From: Pararhodonellum marinum
GTDB taxonomy: Bacteria; Bacteroidota; Bacteroidia; Cytophagales; Cyclobacteriaceae
Length of the DNA stretch: 64,000 nt
Assembly: GCF_015354735.1 (NCBI RefSeq)
Contig: NZ_JACEFJ010000012.1
Location: forward strand, 62,001 to 126,000
Direction of reading: 5' to 3'
The notes below the pieces were generated by a model. The model did not search any database, was not told the DNA's origin, and was given only the letters and a program-made list of their open reading frames with translations. A program made the position numbers and the translations under genes. Below, one piece after another: positions 17,893 to 26,173 of this stretch. Positions within the stretch are counted from its first letter, which is position 1. Every line of letters begins with the position of its first letter.

Positions 17893-18969
17893 ATGACAAA
17901 ACCAAATAAGAAAAAATCGGCATTGAGAGAATGGGGTGATGCCCTCCTTTTTGCTGTAATTGCCGCCAGTTTAATCCGATGGCTGTTTTTGGAACCCTTT
18001 ACCATACCTACGGCATCCATGGAAAAATCTCTTCTGGTGGGGGATTTCCTGTTTGTCAGTAAAATGCACTATGGTACCCGTACTCCAAAAACCATCCTTC
18101 AGGTGCCCCTTACCCATCAAAAAATATGGGGAACTGAGCTTTCCTCCTATTCCAGTGCCATAGAATTGCCCTATTTCCGATTACCTGGCTTCAGTAAAAT
18201 CAAAAGAAATGATGTGGTGGTTTTCAATTTTCCAACAGAATTTGAGCACCCGGTTGATCTCAAAACCAATTATATCAAACGTGCCGTGGGGGTTCCGGGA
18301 GATGTGTTGGAAATCAAAGATACACAGCTGTTTATCAATGGCAGCGAAGCTGAAAACCCGCCTCAAATGCAGTTTTCCTACGATGTTTTGACCAGTCGAC
18401 CACTGAGTGTGGATTTTTTTGATTCTTATGACATCAATCCAGACAGTTTTTATCCATTTTCGGACAATTCCGGCTACTTGGTATTTACTACCAGGGAAAA
18501 TGCCGAAAAGCTTAAATCCGCACCTGGAGTGACCACTGTCCGAATACGTTTAGAAAAAGAAGGGGCAGGACGGGCAGATGTCTTTCCTGACGGCTCTTTT
18601 TTTAAGTGGAATAAGGACAATTATGGTCCAATTGAAATCCCTACCGAAGGCTGGACGATAGAACTCAACCCTGAAAATGTAATGAAATATGCCTTCACCA
18701 TTGAAAAATATGAAAGGCACAAAAACCTCAAAATAGATGGCAATGACATTTACCTTGACGGTCAGAAACTGGACACCTACACCTTCCGGCAGAATTATTA
18801 TTTCATGATGGGTGACAACCGCCATGATTCACTGGATTCAAGGTATTGGGGTTTTGTTCCAGAAGACCATGTGGTGGGCAAAGCCTGGTTCCTTTGGTTA
18901 TCTTTAGACAAACACAAAAACATGTTCAATAAAATCAGGTGGAACAGGTTCTTTAACCCAATCCGATAA
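17893..18969 (+). CDS. lepB: Signal peptidase I
   Basis: Removes signal peptides at the periplasmic face of the inner membrane. The ATG at 17893 is preferred over a TTG two codons upstream. Membrane anchor at about 16-33; catalytic Ser42 in PTASMEKSLLVGD, catalytic Lys129 in NYIKRAVGVPGD, and box E GDNRHDSLDSRYWG near the C-terminus. The large insert between boxes D and E (residues about 140-300) is typical of Bacteroidota LepB. Followed by a terminator at 19006. Confidence 0.95.
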   Translation: MTKPNKKKSALREWGDALLFAVIAASLIRWLFLEPFTIPTASMEKSLLVGDFLFVSKMHYGTRTPKTILQVPLTHQKIWGTELSSYSSAIELPYFRLPGFSKIKRNDVVVFNFPTEFEHPVDLKTNYIKRAVGVPGDVLEIKDTQLFINGSEAENPPQMQFSYDVLTSRPLSVDFFDSYDINPDSFYPFSDNSGYLVFTTRENAEKLKSAPGVTTVRIRLEKEGAGRADVFPDGSFFKWNKDNYGPIEIPTEGWTIELNPENVMKYAFTIEKYERHKNLKIDGNDIYLDGQKLDTYTFRQNYYFMMGDNRHDSLDSRYWGFVPEDHVVGKAWFLWLSLDKHKNMFNKIRWNRFFNPIR

Positions 18970-19005
18970 TGGTGGTGAGTTAAATTCAATCAAAAACAAT
19001 GGTAT

Positions 19006-19033
19006 AAAGTCCGGTTTCTCAGCCGGACTTTTT
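19006..19033 (+). terminator. Rho-independent terminator after lepB
   Basis: Stem AAAGTCCGG (19006-19014) and CCGGACTTT (19023-19031) with an 8-base loop and T tail, ending the par-dapB-lepB transcript. Confidence 0.88.
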
Positions 19034-19073
19034 CTTTTCATGCTGTTAATCAGAGGGATTACACCTTTAATTA

Positions 19074-19736
19074 TTACCAAAGAATCTCCTTTTTTCCCTT
19101 ATTTCTCAAATAAGCATTGGCCTGGCTAAAATGGCCACAGCCCAAAAACCCCCGATGAGCTGACAACGGGCTGGGGTGAGGAGCATACAACTTCAGGTGT
19201 TTGTCATCAGGTATAAAGGCGGCTTTTTTCTTGGCATAGGCCCCCCAAAGCAAAAACACCAGACCCTCATTTTCTCTGGCCAAAGCATGAATCACAGCAT
19301 CCGTAAAAGTTTCCCAGCCTTTGTTTTGGTGGGAACCTGCTTGATGGGCTTCTACCGTCAGCGTTGCATTGAGCAGTAAAACCCCTTGTTTCGCCCAGCG
19401 ATTCAGATTGCCGTTGGGAGGGACGGGGAGATTCAGGTCTCTTTTGAGTTCTTTGAAAATATTCAATAAGGAAGGCGGAAACGGCACTCCTTCCTGAACC
19501 GAAAAAGAGAGTCCGTGTGCTTGCCCCGGCCCGTGATAGGGATCTTGGCCCAAAATAACCACCTTGGTTGCTTCAAAGGCACAAGCCTCGAAAGCACTGA
19601 ATATTTGAGATCCTTTTGGATAGATGGTTTTGGATTGATATTCCTTTTTGACAAAATCCGTCAGTGCCAAGAAATAAGGTTTTTCAAATTCATTTTCCAG
19701 CCTTGATTTCCAACTGGGTGCTATTTTCACATTCAT
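19074..19736 (-). CDS. ung: Uracil-DNA glycosylase, family 1
   Basis: Excises uracil from DNA. 220 residues with the catalytic motif GQDPYHGPGQAHGLSFSV (63-80, water-activating Asp65) and the leucine-loop motif HPSPLSAHRGF near 186. Length matches bacterial Ung. It is convergent with lepB and divergent from apaG with 62 bp between start codons. Confidence 0.96.
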   Translation of the reverse strand: MNVKIAPSWKSRLENEFEKPYFLALTDFVKKEYQSKTIYPKGSQIFSAFEACAFEATKVVILGQDPYHGPGQAHGLSFSVQEGVPFPPSLLNIFKELKRDLNLPVPPNGNLNRWAKQGVLLLNATLTVEAHQAGSHQNKGWETFTDAVIHALARENEGLVFLLWGAYAKKKAAFIPDDKHLKLYAPHPSPLSAHRGFLGCGHFSQANAYLRNKGKKEILW

Positions 19737-19804
19737 ATATCCAATATTATGGAGAATTGAGAATAAAGCCTTATTTTCGAAATGAAAAATATAAATTAAT
19801 GACT

Positions 19805-20191
19805 ATGGTCAGTGCTATTACATCCGGGATCAAAGTTTCAGTAGTGGTAACTTACCAGGCAGAATTTTCCAGCCCTCATCAGCACCATTTTGTCTTCACC
19901 TACAAGGTCACCATAGAGAACAGTTCTTTTCAAACGGTACAACTGATGAGAAGAAAGTGGGAAATTCATGATGCCGGTGAAACCCATAAAATCGTAGAAG
20001 GAGATGGTGTGGTGGGCCAACAGCCTGTTTTAGAACCTGGGAGTGTACATGAATATGTATCGGGTTGTAACTTGAAATCAGGATTGGGTAAAATGAAAGG
20101 AAGCTATTACATGGAAAAAATAGTTGACGGAATGATTCTGGAAGTGAAGATTCCTGAATTTCAACTCATTGCTGACATCTACGATAATTGA
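19805..20191 (+). CDS. apaG: ApaG domain protein
   Basis: 128 residues, start at 19805 (an in-frame ATG lies two codons upstream). The sequence follows ApaG throughout: VSVVVTYQAEFSSP, the FTYKVTIEN strand, LMRRKWEIHDA, and the closing VVGQQPVLEPG and MKGSYYM segments. The fold is a fibronectin III/immunoglobulin-like beta sandwich. In enterobacteria it is linked to Co2+/Mg2+ resistance, but its biochemical role is unsettled. The stop TGA shares a base with the ATG of the next gene. Confidence 0.92.
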   Translation: MVSAITSGIKVSVVVTYQAEFSSPHQHHFVFTYKVTIENSSFQTVQLMRRKWEIHDAGETHKIVEGDGVVGQQPVLEPGSVHEYVSGCNLKSGLGKMKGSYYMEKIVDGMILEVKIPEFQLIADIYDN

Positions 20192-20973
20192 TGTGGCGTG
20201 AGTATTTGTTTCCCTTCAAGGAATACCTACATTATTTTTTACTCAAAGAAGACCAGCACGCTCTGCAGAGTCCGTTTGCATTTGATATGTATTCGGGACT
20301 TCTAAAGCACATTAAAGCGTCAAAGGAAAAAAATCAGCACTTAGTCCAAAGAATGACGATGCTTATACAGGATGCTGAGGTATTGGAAATTTCGGATTAT
20401 GGTGCGGGCTCCAAAAGGCTGAAAAATCAGCGAAGAAAGACTTCTTCAATAGCCAAGCACAGCAGTTCTTCGGCAAAATTCGCTGCCCTTTTACAGTATT
20501 TCTGTACCAAAACACCTGCCATCAATGTGCTGGAACTGGGAACTTGCTTAGGTGTCAGCACCGCTTTCATCCAGGAAGCTGTAAAAGGTGAGTTTTTCAG
20601 TTTTGAGGGTTCTACGGCCTTGGCTGTCAAAGCCCGGGCACACTTTGGTTTGGAAAGGGTTCAATTTATTCTGGGAGATATCCGGAAAACCTTGCCTGAA
20701 TTCCTTAAAACCAACCCAAAAATCGATTTTGCCTGGATCGATGCCACCCATACCTATGAAGGTTCTATGAGTTATTTCAACAGCTTGATTCCCCATGCGC
20801 ATGAGGAATCTATTTTTGTCATCGGAGACATTCACTGGTCCAAAGGCATGAAAAAGGCATGGGATACTATCAAATCACATCCTAAAATAAGCTGTAGTTT
20901 TGATTTCTATGAATGTGGCGTACTATTTTTTAAAAAAGGATTAATGACTCAACACTATGTCCTTTCAATTTGA
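20191..20973 (+). CDS. SAM-dependent methyltransferase, O-methyltransferase type
   Basis: 260 residues beginning at the ATG that overlaps the apaG stop (TGATG). The Rossmann methyltransferase core starts with VLELGTCLGVSTAFI (motif I, about 112-126), then FSFEGS (motif II), FILGDI (motif III), DFAWIDATHTYEG (motif IV, cf. the metal-binding IDADH of catechol O-methyltransferase-like enzymes) and IFVIGDIHWS. The N-terminal 70 residues are helical and family-specific. Substrate unknown. Translational coupling to apaG is clear from the overlap. Confidence 0.82.
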   Translation: MWREYLFPFKEYLHYFLLKEDQHALQSPFAFDMYSGLLKHIKASKEKNQHLVQRMTMLIQDAEVLEISDYGAGSKRLKNQRRKTSSIAKHSSSSAKFAALLQYFCTKTPAINVLELGTCLGVSTAFIQEAVKGEFFSFEGSTALAVKARAHFGLERVQFILGDIRKTLPEFLKTNPKIDFAWIDATHTYEGSMSYFNSLIPHAHEESIFVIGDIHWSKGMKKAWDTIKSHPKISCSFDFYECGVLFFKKGLMTQHYVLSI

Positions 20974-21003
20974 CTTCACCGATTTTGTTGATATTCAAAT
21001 CGA

Positions 21004-21594
21004 TTATTGCTTCTTTTTTAGCATAAAGAAAAGCTCCTCACCCATCCTGGGGGGTATGGAATTGTAACATGGTTCCATCAATACCACTTCAAAATGGGGT
21101 TCAAAATATGCCAGATATTCTGCCTTGGTTCCACCAAAAGGTGGGCCTACCTTTGGAAAATGGTGGGAAAAAAGCAACCCAACCAATTTACCCCCTTCTT
21201 TGAGGAGTTTTTTCATTTTTTGCACATAGGCTGGTCTAAGGTCTATGGGAAGTGCACAAAAAAAGGTTTGCTCCAAGATCAGATCATAGCTTGAGGCGTG
21301 GTTGAAGAAATCTTCATGATGGAGATGTTCTGATGGGAATTGAGGATATTTTTCTTTGAATTGCTTAAGAGGAAAGGCTGAAATATCCAGAACATGGACA
21401 TATTCAAAGCCGTTTTGGAATGCGTAGGCGGCCTCATAGGCATTTCCCGCACCGGGTATAAGTATTTTAAGATCTTTTCTTGTAATTTGGTCCAAATATT
21501 GTTGAATCGGTGGAGCGGCTTTTCCGATATCCCAGCCAATCTCATTGGTTTCGTATCGGGAAGTCCAGTAGCTTTCATTTAATTCTGATTTCAT
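21004..21594 (-). CDS. TPMT-family class I SAM methyltransferase
   Basis: 196 residues matching the thiopurine S-methyltransferase-like family: the N-terminal YWTSRYETNEIGWDIG landmark, motif I LIPGAGNAYEA, HVLDIS, EQTFFCALP and a C-terminal GTKAEYLAYF. Family members methylate small soft nucleophiles (thiols, tellurite/selenite, halides). The real substrate here is unknown. It is convergent with the previous gene and divergent from the next. Confidence 0.85.
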   Translation of the reverse strand: MKSELNESYWTSRYETNEIGWDIGKAAPPIQQYLDQITRKDLKILIPGAGNAYEAAYAFQNGFEYVHVLDISAFPLKQFKEKYPQFPSEHLHHEDFFNHASSYDLILEQTFFCALPIDLRPAYVQKMKKLLKEGGKLVGLLFSHHFPKVGPPFGGTKAEYLAYFEPHFEVVLMEPCYNSIPPRMGEELFFMLKKKQ

Positions 21595-21631
21595 ATTGAC
21601 TATTTAGCATTGAATTCATATATACTATACC

Positions 21632-22552
21632 ATGAGTACAAACATAAGTTCTGAAACTCCAAAGAAAAATGAGAGTTGGAAAAATATTCTGATTATTGTC
21701 CTATTGATTCTCATTGTAATCAGTGGCATCAAACTCTACACAGATTCCATAGACCGAACCAAAAAGGCTGAGGAAATCATTGTTTTGACGGAAGAAACCA
21801 ACGATTTGAACAAGAGGCTGGATTCCATGACCTACCAATTGGACTTACGAATCCAGGAAATTGCTAAACTTGGCGGTGAGGTGGATTCACTCGTCAGCAT
21901 CAGGGAACAGTTGGTCAGGGAAAGAAATACAGACTCCAGAAGAACTGAGGCCCAAATAGTGGCTTTGAACAAAAAGATAGACACCTACTCCAACCTACTT
22001 AAAGAAAAAGATGATGATATCATCAAACTCCGGGAGATCAATGATGAATTACTTTCAGAAAACCAGGAGCTCAAGACTGATAAAGCCGAAATTGAGGAGG
22101 AAATGGTCAAGCTTAACCTTAAGCAGCAGGAACTGGAAGAAAAAGTCAATATTGCCGCCAAACTCAAAGCTGAAAACATAATAGTAGCTGCTGTCAACAA
22201 CAGGGGTAGAGAAAGAGTCGGGGAATTTAGAAACAGACAATTGGAAAAACTCAAGGTTTCCTTTAACCTTGCCGACAACCCGGTATCAGAACCAGGAACT
22301 AAAGATATTTTTGTGCAGGTAGTTTCGCCCAACAATCAGATTATCTTTGACATTGCAAGGGGTTCTGGCACCTTTAGGGTGGATGGAAGAGAGGAATTTT
22401 ATACCGCCAAGCAGGACATTCTCTTTGACAATTCCAGACAGGAACTCACGTACTATTACGAAAAGGGCTCCGATTACAACACAGGCCGTTACGAGGTACG
22501 GATTTTTGCGGATGGATTCCTGATCGGCAATCAGGCATTTGAAATCAAATAG
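21632..22552 (+). CDS. Membrane-anchored coiled-coil protein, function unknown
   Basis: 306 residues: a short cytoplasmic N-terminus, one membrane span (about 18-36, ILIIVLLILIVISGI), a long coiled coil (about 45-180) rich in Glu/Lys/Leu, then a beta-rich C-terminal domain (about 195-306) with VSFNLADNPVSEPGTKDIFVQ-type strands and the ending GFLIGNQAFEIK. The topology places the coiled coil and beta domain in the periplasm. It looks like a structural or tethering protein. I do not recognise a named family. A terminator follows. Confidence 0.7.
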   Translation: MSTNISSETPKKNESWKNILIIVLLILIVISGIKLYTDSIDRTKKAEEIIVLTEETNDLNKRLDSMTYQLDLRIQEIAKLGGEVDSLVSIREQLVRERNTDSRRTEAQIVALNKKIDTYSNLLKEKDDDIIKLREINDELLSENQELKTDKAEIEEEMVKLNLKQQELEEKVNIAAKLKAENIIVAAVNNRGRERVGEFRNRQLEKLKVSFNLADNPVSEPGTKDIFVQVVSPNNQIIFDIARGSGTFRVDGREEFYTAKQDILFDNSRQELTYYYEKGSDYNTGRYEVRIFADGFLIGNQAFEIK

Positions 22553-22560
22553 GCATTTAG

Positions 22561-22584
22561 ACCGGGTCATTGACCCGGTTTTTT
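22561..22584 (+). terminator. Rho-independent terminator after the coiled-coil gene
   Basis: ACCGGGTC pairs with GACCCGGT around a 3-base loop, followed by six T residues. Confidence 0.88.
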
Positions 22585-22645
22585 CGTTTTTAAGGGGAGT
22601 ATCATCCTGTCATCTTTCAGAAGTGTACTTTGATTCCATTTGATA

Positions 22646-22677
22646 TTTGGATAAAACATAAATAACACCTATTTTTG
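22646..22677 (+). promoter_or_regulatory. Consensus Bacteroidota promoter of rpsF operon
   Basis: TTTG (22646-22649), 20 bases, then TATTTTTG (22670-22677): an exact match to the -33 TTTG / -7 TAnnTTTG pattern with ideal spacing. Transcription would start near 22682, giving a leader of about 30 bases before rpsF. Confidence 0.75.
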
Positions 22678-22715
22678 CGGTCTCTTTATCATAAAGTAAA
22701 TTAAAACACAAAAAA

Positions 22716-23087
22716 ATGTTCCAAAAAAATTACGAGGCGGTATTCATTTTAACTCCCGTTTTGTCTGATGTTCAGATGAAGGATACCGTAGATAAGTTTG
22801 TAAACTTATTAAAAGATGAGGGAGCAGAAATCATCAATGTGGAAAATTGGGGACTCAAGAAATTGGCCTACCCTATTCTGAAAAAAACGACCGGTTTCTA
22901 CGTCATGGTAGAATTCAAATCAGAACCAACACTTATCAAAAAGTTTGAGTTGGAACTGAGAAGAGACGAGAAAGTGATGCGATTCCTGACTACGGTACTT
23001 GATAAGCATGCTTTGATCTATGCTGATAGAAGAAGAAAAGGAGAATTTAACAAAAAATCAGAAGTAAAAGAGGAGGCTGCGAAATGA
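22716..23087 (+). CDS. rpsF: 30S ribosomal protein S6
   Basis: 123 residues with the S6 ferredoxin-like fold: [13 protein letters not shown] at the N-terminus, the [10 protein letters not shown] segment and [12 protein letters not shown]6 binds S18 in the small-subunit platform, and the gene overlaps rpsR by 4 bases (ATGA), so the partners are made in a 1:1 coupled fashion. Confidence 0.97.
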   Translation: MFQKNYEAVFILTPVLSDVQMKDTVDKFVNLLKDEGAEIINVENWGLKKLAYPILKKTTGFYVMVEFKSEPTLIKKFELELRRDEKVMRFLTTVLDKHALIYADRRRKGEFNKKSEVKEEAAK

Positions 23088-23335
23088 CACTGAGAAACGA
23101 ACCCATCAACAGAGAGCAAATCAAGAAGAAGTATTGCCGATTCAAAAAGCACGGCATCAAATACATCGATTACAAAGATCCCAATTTCTTATTGAAATTT
23201 GTCAATGAGCAAGGCAAGATTCTTCCTAGGAGATTGACTGGAAACTCTGCCAAGTATCAAAGAAAAGTGGCCAATGCCATCAAAAAAGCAAGACACTTGG
23301 CCTTATTACCTTTTGTAACCGACGGATTGAAATAA
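23084..23335 (+). CDS. rpsR: 30S ribosomal protein S18
   Basis: 83 residues ending in the conserved [16 protein letters not shown] and [14 protein letters not shown] segments of S18. The middle gene of rpsF-rpsR-rplI; start overlaps the rpsF stop. Confidence 0.97.
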   Translation: MTLRNEPINREQIKKKYCRFKKHGIKYIDYKDPNFLLKFVNEQGKILPRRLTGNSAKYQRKVANAIKKARHLALLPFVTDGLK

Positions 23336-23371
23336 TCCATCTGATCATTCACATCAAAATCGAATAAGAAA

Positions 23372-23815
23372 ATGGAAGTTATTTTAAAAACCGACATAAA
23401 AGGACTTGGCTATAAAAATGACATGGTTGACGTAAAACCAGGTTATGGAAGAAACTATCTGATCCCTCAGGGATTCGCAGTTTTGGCCACTTCTTCCAAC
23501 AGAAGGATCCTTCAGGAAAATATCAAACAAGCTGCCCACAAAGCAGAGAAAATCAAAACCGAAGCAGAAAACATCGCTGCCAGCATTGAGGCTTTGACCT
23601 TGGAAATCAAAGCCAAAATCGGTGAAACGGGTAAAATCTTCGGAAAAGTCACTACCCTTCAGATTTCAGATGCCCTTTCTGAGAAAGGCATCGAGGTGGA
23701 TCGTAAGAAAATTGCCATCAATGTGCCCGTAGAAGGCGCTGGCGATTTTGAAGCGGACATTGATCTTCACAGAGAAGTCAAAACCAAAGCAAAATTTGTT
23801 GTGGTCGCTGAATAA
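23372..23815 (+). CDS. rplI: 50S ribosomal protein L9
   Basis: 147 residues. The N-terminal domain has the L9 signature VILKTDIKGLGYKND and GYGRNYLIPQGFA; a connecting helix (about 45-75) and the C-terminal domain with IFGKVTTLQISDAL follow. Length is normal. It lies 36 bp after rpsR, and a terminator follows. Confidence 0.97.
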   Translation: MEVILKTDIKGLGYKNDMVDVKPGYGRNYLIPQGFAVLATSSNRRILQENIKQAAHKAEKIKTEAENIAASIEALTLEIKAKIGETGKIFGKVTTLQISDALSEKGIEVDRKKIAINVPVEGAGDFEADIDLHREVKTKAKFVVVAE

Positions 23816-23834
23816 ACAGTACCCCAAAATATTA

Positions 23835-23862
23835 AAGCCGGATTTTAATCCGGTTTTTTTTT
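23835..23862 (+). terminator. Rho-independent terminator after rplI
   Basis: CCGGATT (23838-23844) pairs with AATCCGG (23847-23853), extended by A/T pairs, then nine T residues. Confidence 0.88.
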
Positions 23863-23866
23863 GCCC

Positions 23867-23894
23867 AAAAAAAAGCCAAACAAAAATGTTTGGC
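23867..23894 (-). terminator. Terminator for the leftward small-protein gene
   Basis: GCCAAACA (23875-23882) pairs with TGTTTGGC (23887-23894). On the minus strand it runs into eight T residues (complement of 23867-23874), so it faces the gene ending at 23920. Confidence 0.85.
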
Positions 23895-23919
23895 TCTAAT
23901 AAAATGAGTTAAACCCTGA

Positions 23920-24168
23920 TTAATTCAAGGCAACTTTTTCAAGGTCTTCAATCAATTTTTTGGATACAGCCTTGCTGTTTTTTTCCCTTGCTTCTTTCAA
24001 AACCTCAAGAGCCTTTTGAGATTTCTCGATCAATCCAACAGGATTACCATCATACTCGTAGCTTCTAAAGCACCAAGCCAATTCTGCAGCCAGAGAAGAC
24101 TCAATTTTCAATTTTTCCAACTTCTCCAAAGTGGTCTCTACTGTTTTTTCCAGGTTTTTTACTTTCAT
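23920..24168 (-). CDS. Small helical protein, function unknown
   Basis: 82 residues, entirely helical in character with two amphipathic Lys/Glu/Leu-rich halves around a central segment LAWCFRSYEYDGNPVGL. No signal peptide or membrane span, so cytosolic. I recall similar short hypothetical proteins in Bacteroidota but no function. Its own terminator and the divergent 320-bp AT-rich gap to the right show that it is an independent unit. Confidence 0.7.
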   Translation of the reverse strand: MKVKNLEKTVETTLEKLEKLKIESSLAAELAWCFRSYEYDGNPVGLIEKSQKALEVLKEAREKNSKAVSKKLIEDLEKVALN

Positions 24169-24488
24169 TTCAGTCTTGTTTAATTTGTAACTGGTTCAAT
24201 TTTAACTATTTCGCTACAAAACTGGTAAATATTAAATTAATTTGCAACTTATTCACAATCAGTTAACAAAATAATAAAAAACAACTCCTTTTCTTAAAAA
24301 TTTAACATCTGATTATTTGAAAAAACCGAATGATAATTGTCGTTTTGCCAAAATTTATTGATTTTAAAAGTATATTTTGATCTAAATTTCAAAATTTAAT
24401 TTTGATGATGAATCCATGCCTTTTTTTAAGAAAAGGTGGTTAAAACGTGAAGGCGTTTCAAATTTTAGGTTTTCAGCTATCTTTGCTT
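24169..24488. other. AT-rich intergenic region
   Basis: A 320-bp gap that is strikingly AT-rich, between the divergent small-protein gene and the hemolysin III gene. It contains one DnaA-box match, TTATTCACA, at 24249-24257, and a TATCTTTG -7-like box at 24478-24485 that would place the transcription start at or next to the hemolysin III ATG. No gene is seen in it. Confidence 0.5.
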
Positions 24489-25133
24489 ATGGCCATTCCA
24501 GAAAGAAAGCAAACCCTTTATGAAGAATTTGCAAACAGTATTACCCATGGATTTGGAATCCTTTTCAGCATAGTGGCCATTTCATTGTTGGTTACCTTTT
24601 CCGTCCTCAACGGGACTGCCATCCACATCGTCAGCTGTGCTTTGTTTGGGGGGTCTATTTTATTGCTGTACACCTTTTCCACCCTGTACCACGCCATACA
24701 GAATGAAAGGATAAAACCTTTGCTGCGGATCTTTGACCACATCAGCATATACATGCTCATTGCCGGCACCTATACCCCCTTTTTATTGCTTGCAGTGGGT
24801 GGGCTTTGGGGATGGATCTTTTTTGGCATCATCTGGGGCCTGACTTTGATGGGCACTGTTTTTAAAATTTTCTACACAGATAAGTTTCCAAAATTTTCCC
24901 TGATCCTCTATTTGAGTATGGGATGGATGGCCATTTTCCTGATCAAACCCCTATTGGAGAATCTCAGTGCAGAGGTTTTGAGCATGATCGCTGCGGGAGG
25001 CCTTGCCTATACCCTGGGTACGGTTTTCTATGTGCGGACAAATATGCCTTATGCACATACCTTATGGCATATTTTTGTTTTGACAGGTACTGTACTCCAT
25101 TTCATCGGCATCATGTATTTGATTCAGGCTTGA
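24489..25133 (+). CDS. Hemolysin III family (PAQR) membrane protein
   Basis: 214 residues with seven predicted membrane spans and the bacterial PAQR landmarks: EEFANSITHGFG at the N-terminus, the first metal His/Ser/Asp region STLYHAI and FDHISIY, and the C-terminal pair in MPYAHTLWHIFV. Members resemble the adiponectin-receptor hydrolase fold with a zinc site. The ATG at 24489 is preferred over a GTG 14 codons upstream because it puts the conserved THGFG at the usual distance. Confidence 0.88.
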   Translation: MAIPERKQTLYEEFANSITHGFGILFSIVAISLLVTFSVLNGTAIHIVSCALFGGSILLLYTFSTLYHAIQNERIKPLLRIFDHISIYMLIAGTYTPFLLLAVGGLWGWIFFGIIWGLTLMGTVFKIFYTDKFPKFSLILYLSMGWMAIFLIKPLLENLSAEVLSMIAAGGLAYTLGTVFYVRTNMPYAHTLWHIFVLTGTVLHFIGIMYLIQA

Positions 25134-25172
25134 AATTTTTGGTAACTTTAGGAGTTAAAAGAAAAAGTCCAA

Positions 25173-26156
25173 ATGCATCTATTCACCCATTTTGAGATTC
25201 CGGAAATTCATCAGAAAATCAAGTATGAAAGTCGGATAGCACTATTTGGATCATGTTTTTCGGATATGATTGGGAATAAGTTGTCCAAAAGCAAATTCAA
25301 CACGCTTTCCAATCCTTACGGCACCATCTTCAATCCCATTTCCCTGATTGACTTGCTGCATGATGCACTGCATGAACGGGTGGTTGATGAAAACCTTTTT
25401 GTAGCCCAACAGGAATTATGGGTAAGCTATGGCATGCATGCTGAAATCAAGGCCGAAAGTCAAGAAGCCTTAAAAGAGAAGATTGTCAACCTTCAAGAGC
25501 AAGTGGCTGTTTATCTCAAGCAGGCGAGCCATTTGTTCCTGACCTTCGGAACTGCCTATGTGTATGCCTTAAAGGACAGGGGGCATTTGGTGGCAAATTG
25601 CCACAAACGACCGGGGTACCTGTTTAAGAAAAGGTTGCTTGTCCTTTCAGAAATGAAGTCCCAATTCCGATCATTCTATCTTGCGCTAAAAGCAGTCAAT
25701 CCCAACATACACGTCTCCCTTACCGTAAGTCCTGTGAGACATACCAAAGATGGGATACCGGAAAACCAACTCAGCAAGTGTCTTCTAAGGGTTCTCTGTC
25801 ATGAAATCACGCAACAGCACCCTGAAGTGCACTATTTTCCGAGCTATGAAATCATGATGGATGAGTTGAGGGATTACCGGTTTTACAAAGATGACCTGAT
25901 CCATCCGAGTGATTGGGCTGAAGATTATATTTTTCAAAAATTCCTATCCTCCCATTTATCAGAGGAAGCGATGCAAACCCTTGGCAAGGTAAAGTCCATC
26001 AACCTGGATTTGGCACACCGCCCATTTCACCCAAAAGGGAAGGCTCACCTGAGTTTTCTTCAAAAGCTTCTCGACAAAATGGAACAAATGCCCGTGGAAA
26101 TTGATTTTTCAAAAGAGATACTCATGGTCAAAGCCCAAATCAGTAACCATTTTTAA
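25173..26156 (+). CDS. GSCFA domain protein
   Basis: 327 residues of the GSCFA family. The name-giving motif occurs as [13 protein letters not shown] (about 23-35), followed by [22 protein letters not shown], the C-H-K-R-P block and [14 protein letters not shown]. The fold is related to SGNH hydrolases (GS-like first block; Asp-x-x-His near DLIHPSD). The function is unknown, possibly an esterase acting on a glycan or lipid. The gene is 18 bases ahead of the next, so they are probably cotranscribed. Confidence 0.88.
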   Translation: MHLFTHFEIPEIHQKIKYESRIALFGSCFSDMIGNKLSKSKFNTLSNPYGTIFNPISLIDLLHDALHERVVDENLFVAQQELWVSYGMHAEIKAESQEALKEKIVNLQEQVAVYLKQASHLFLTFGTAYVYALKDRGHLVANCHKRPGYLFKKRLLVLSEMKSQFRSFYLALKAVNPNIHVSLTVSPVRHTKDGIPENQLSKCLLRVLCHEITQQHPEVHYFPSYEIMMDELRDYRFYKDDLIHPSDWAEDYIFQKFLSSHLSEEAMQTLGKVKSINLDLAHRPFHPKGKAHLSFLQKLLDKMEQMPVEIDFSKEILMVKAQISNHF

Positions 26157-26173
26157 TCCCAAATCAAAATCCA

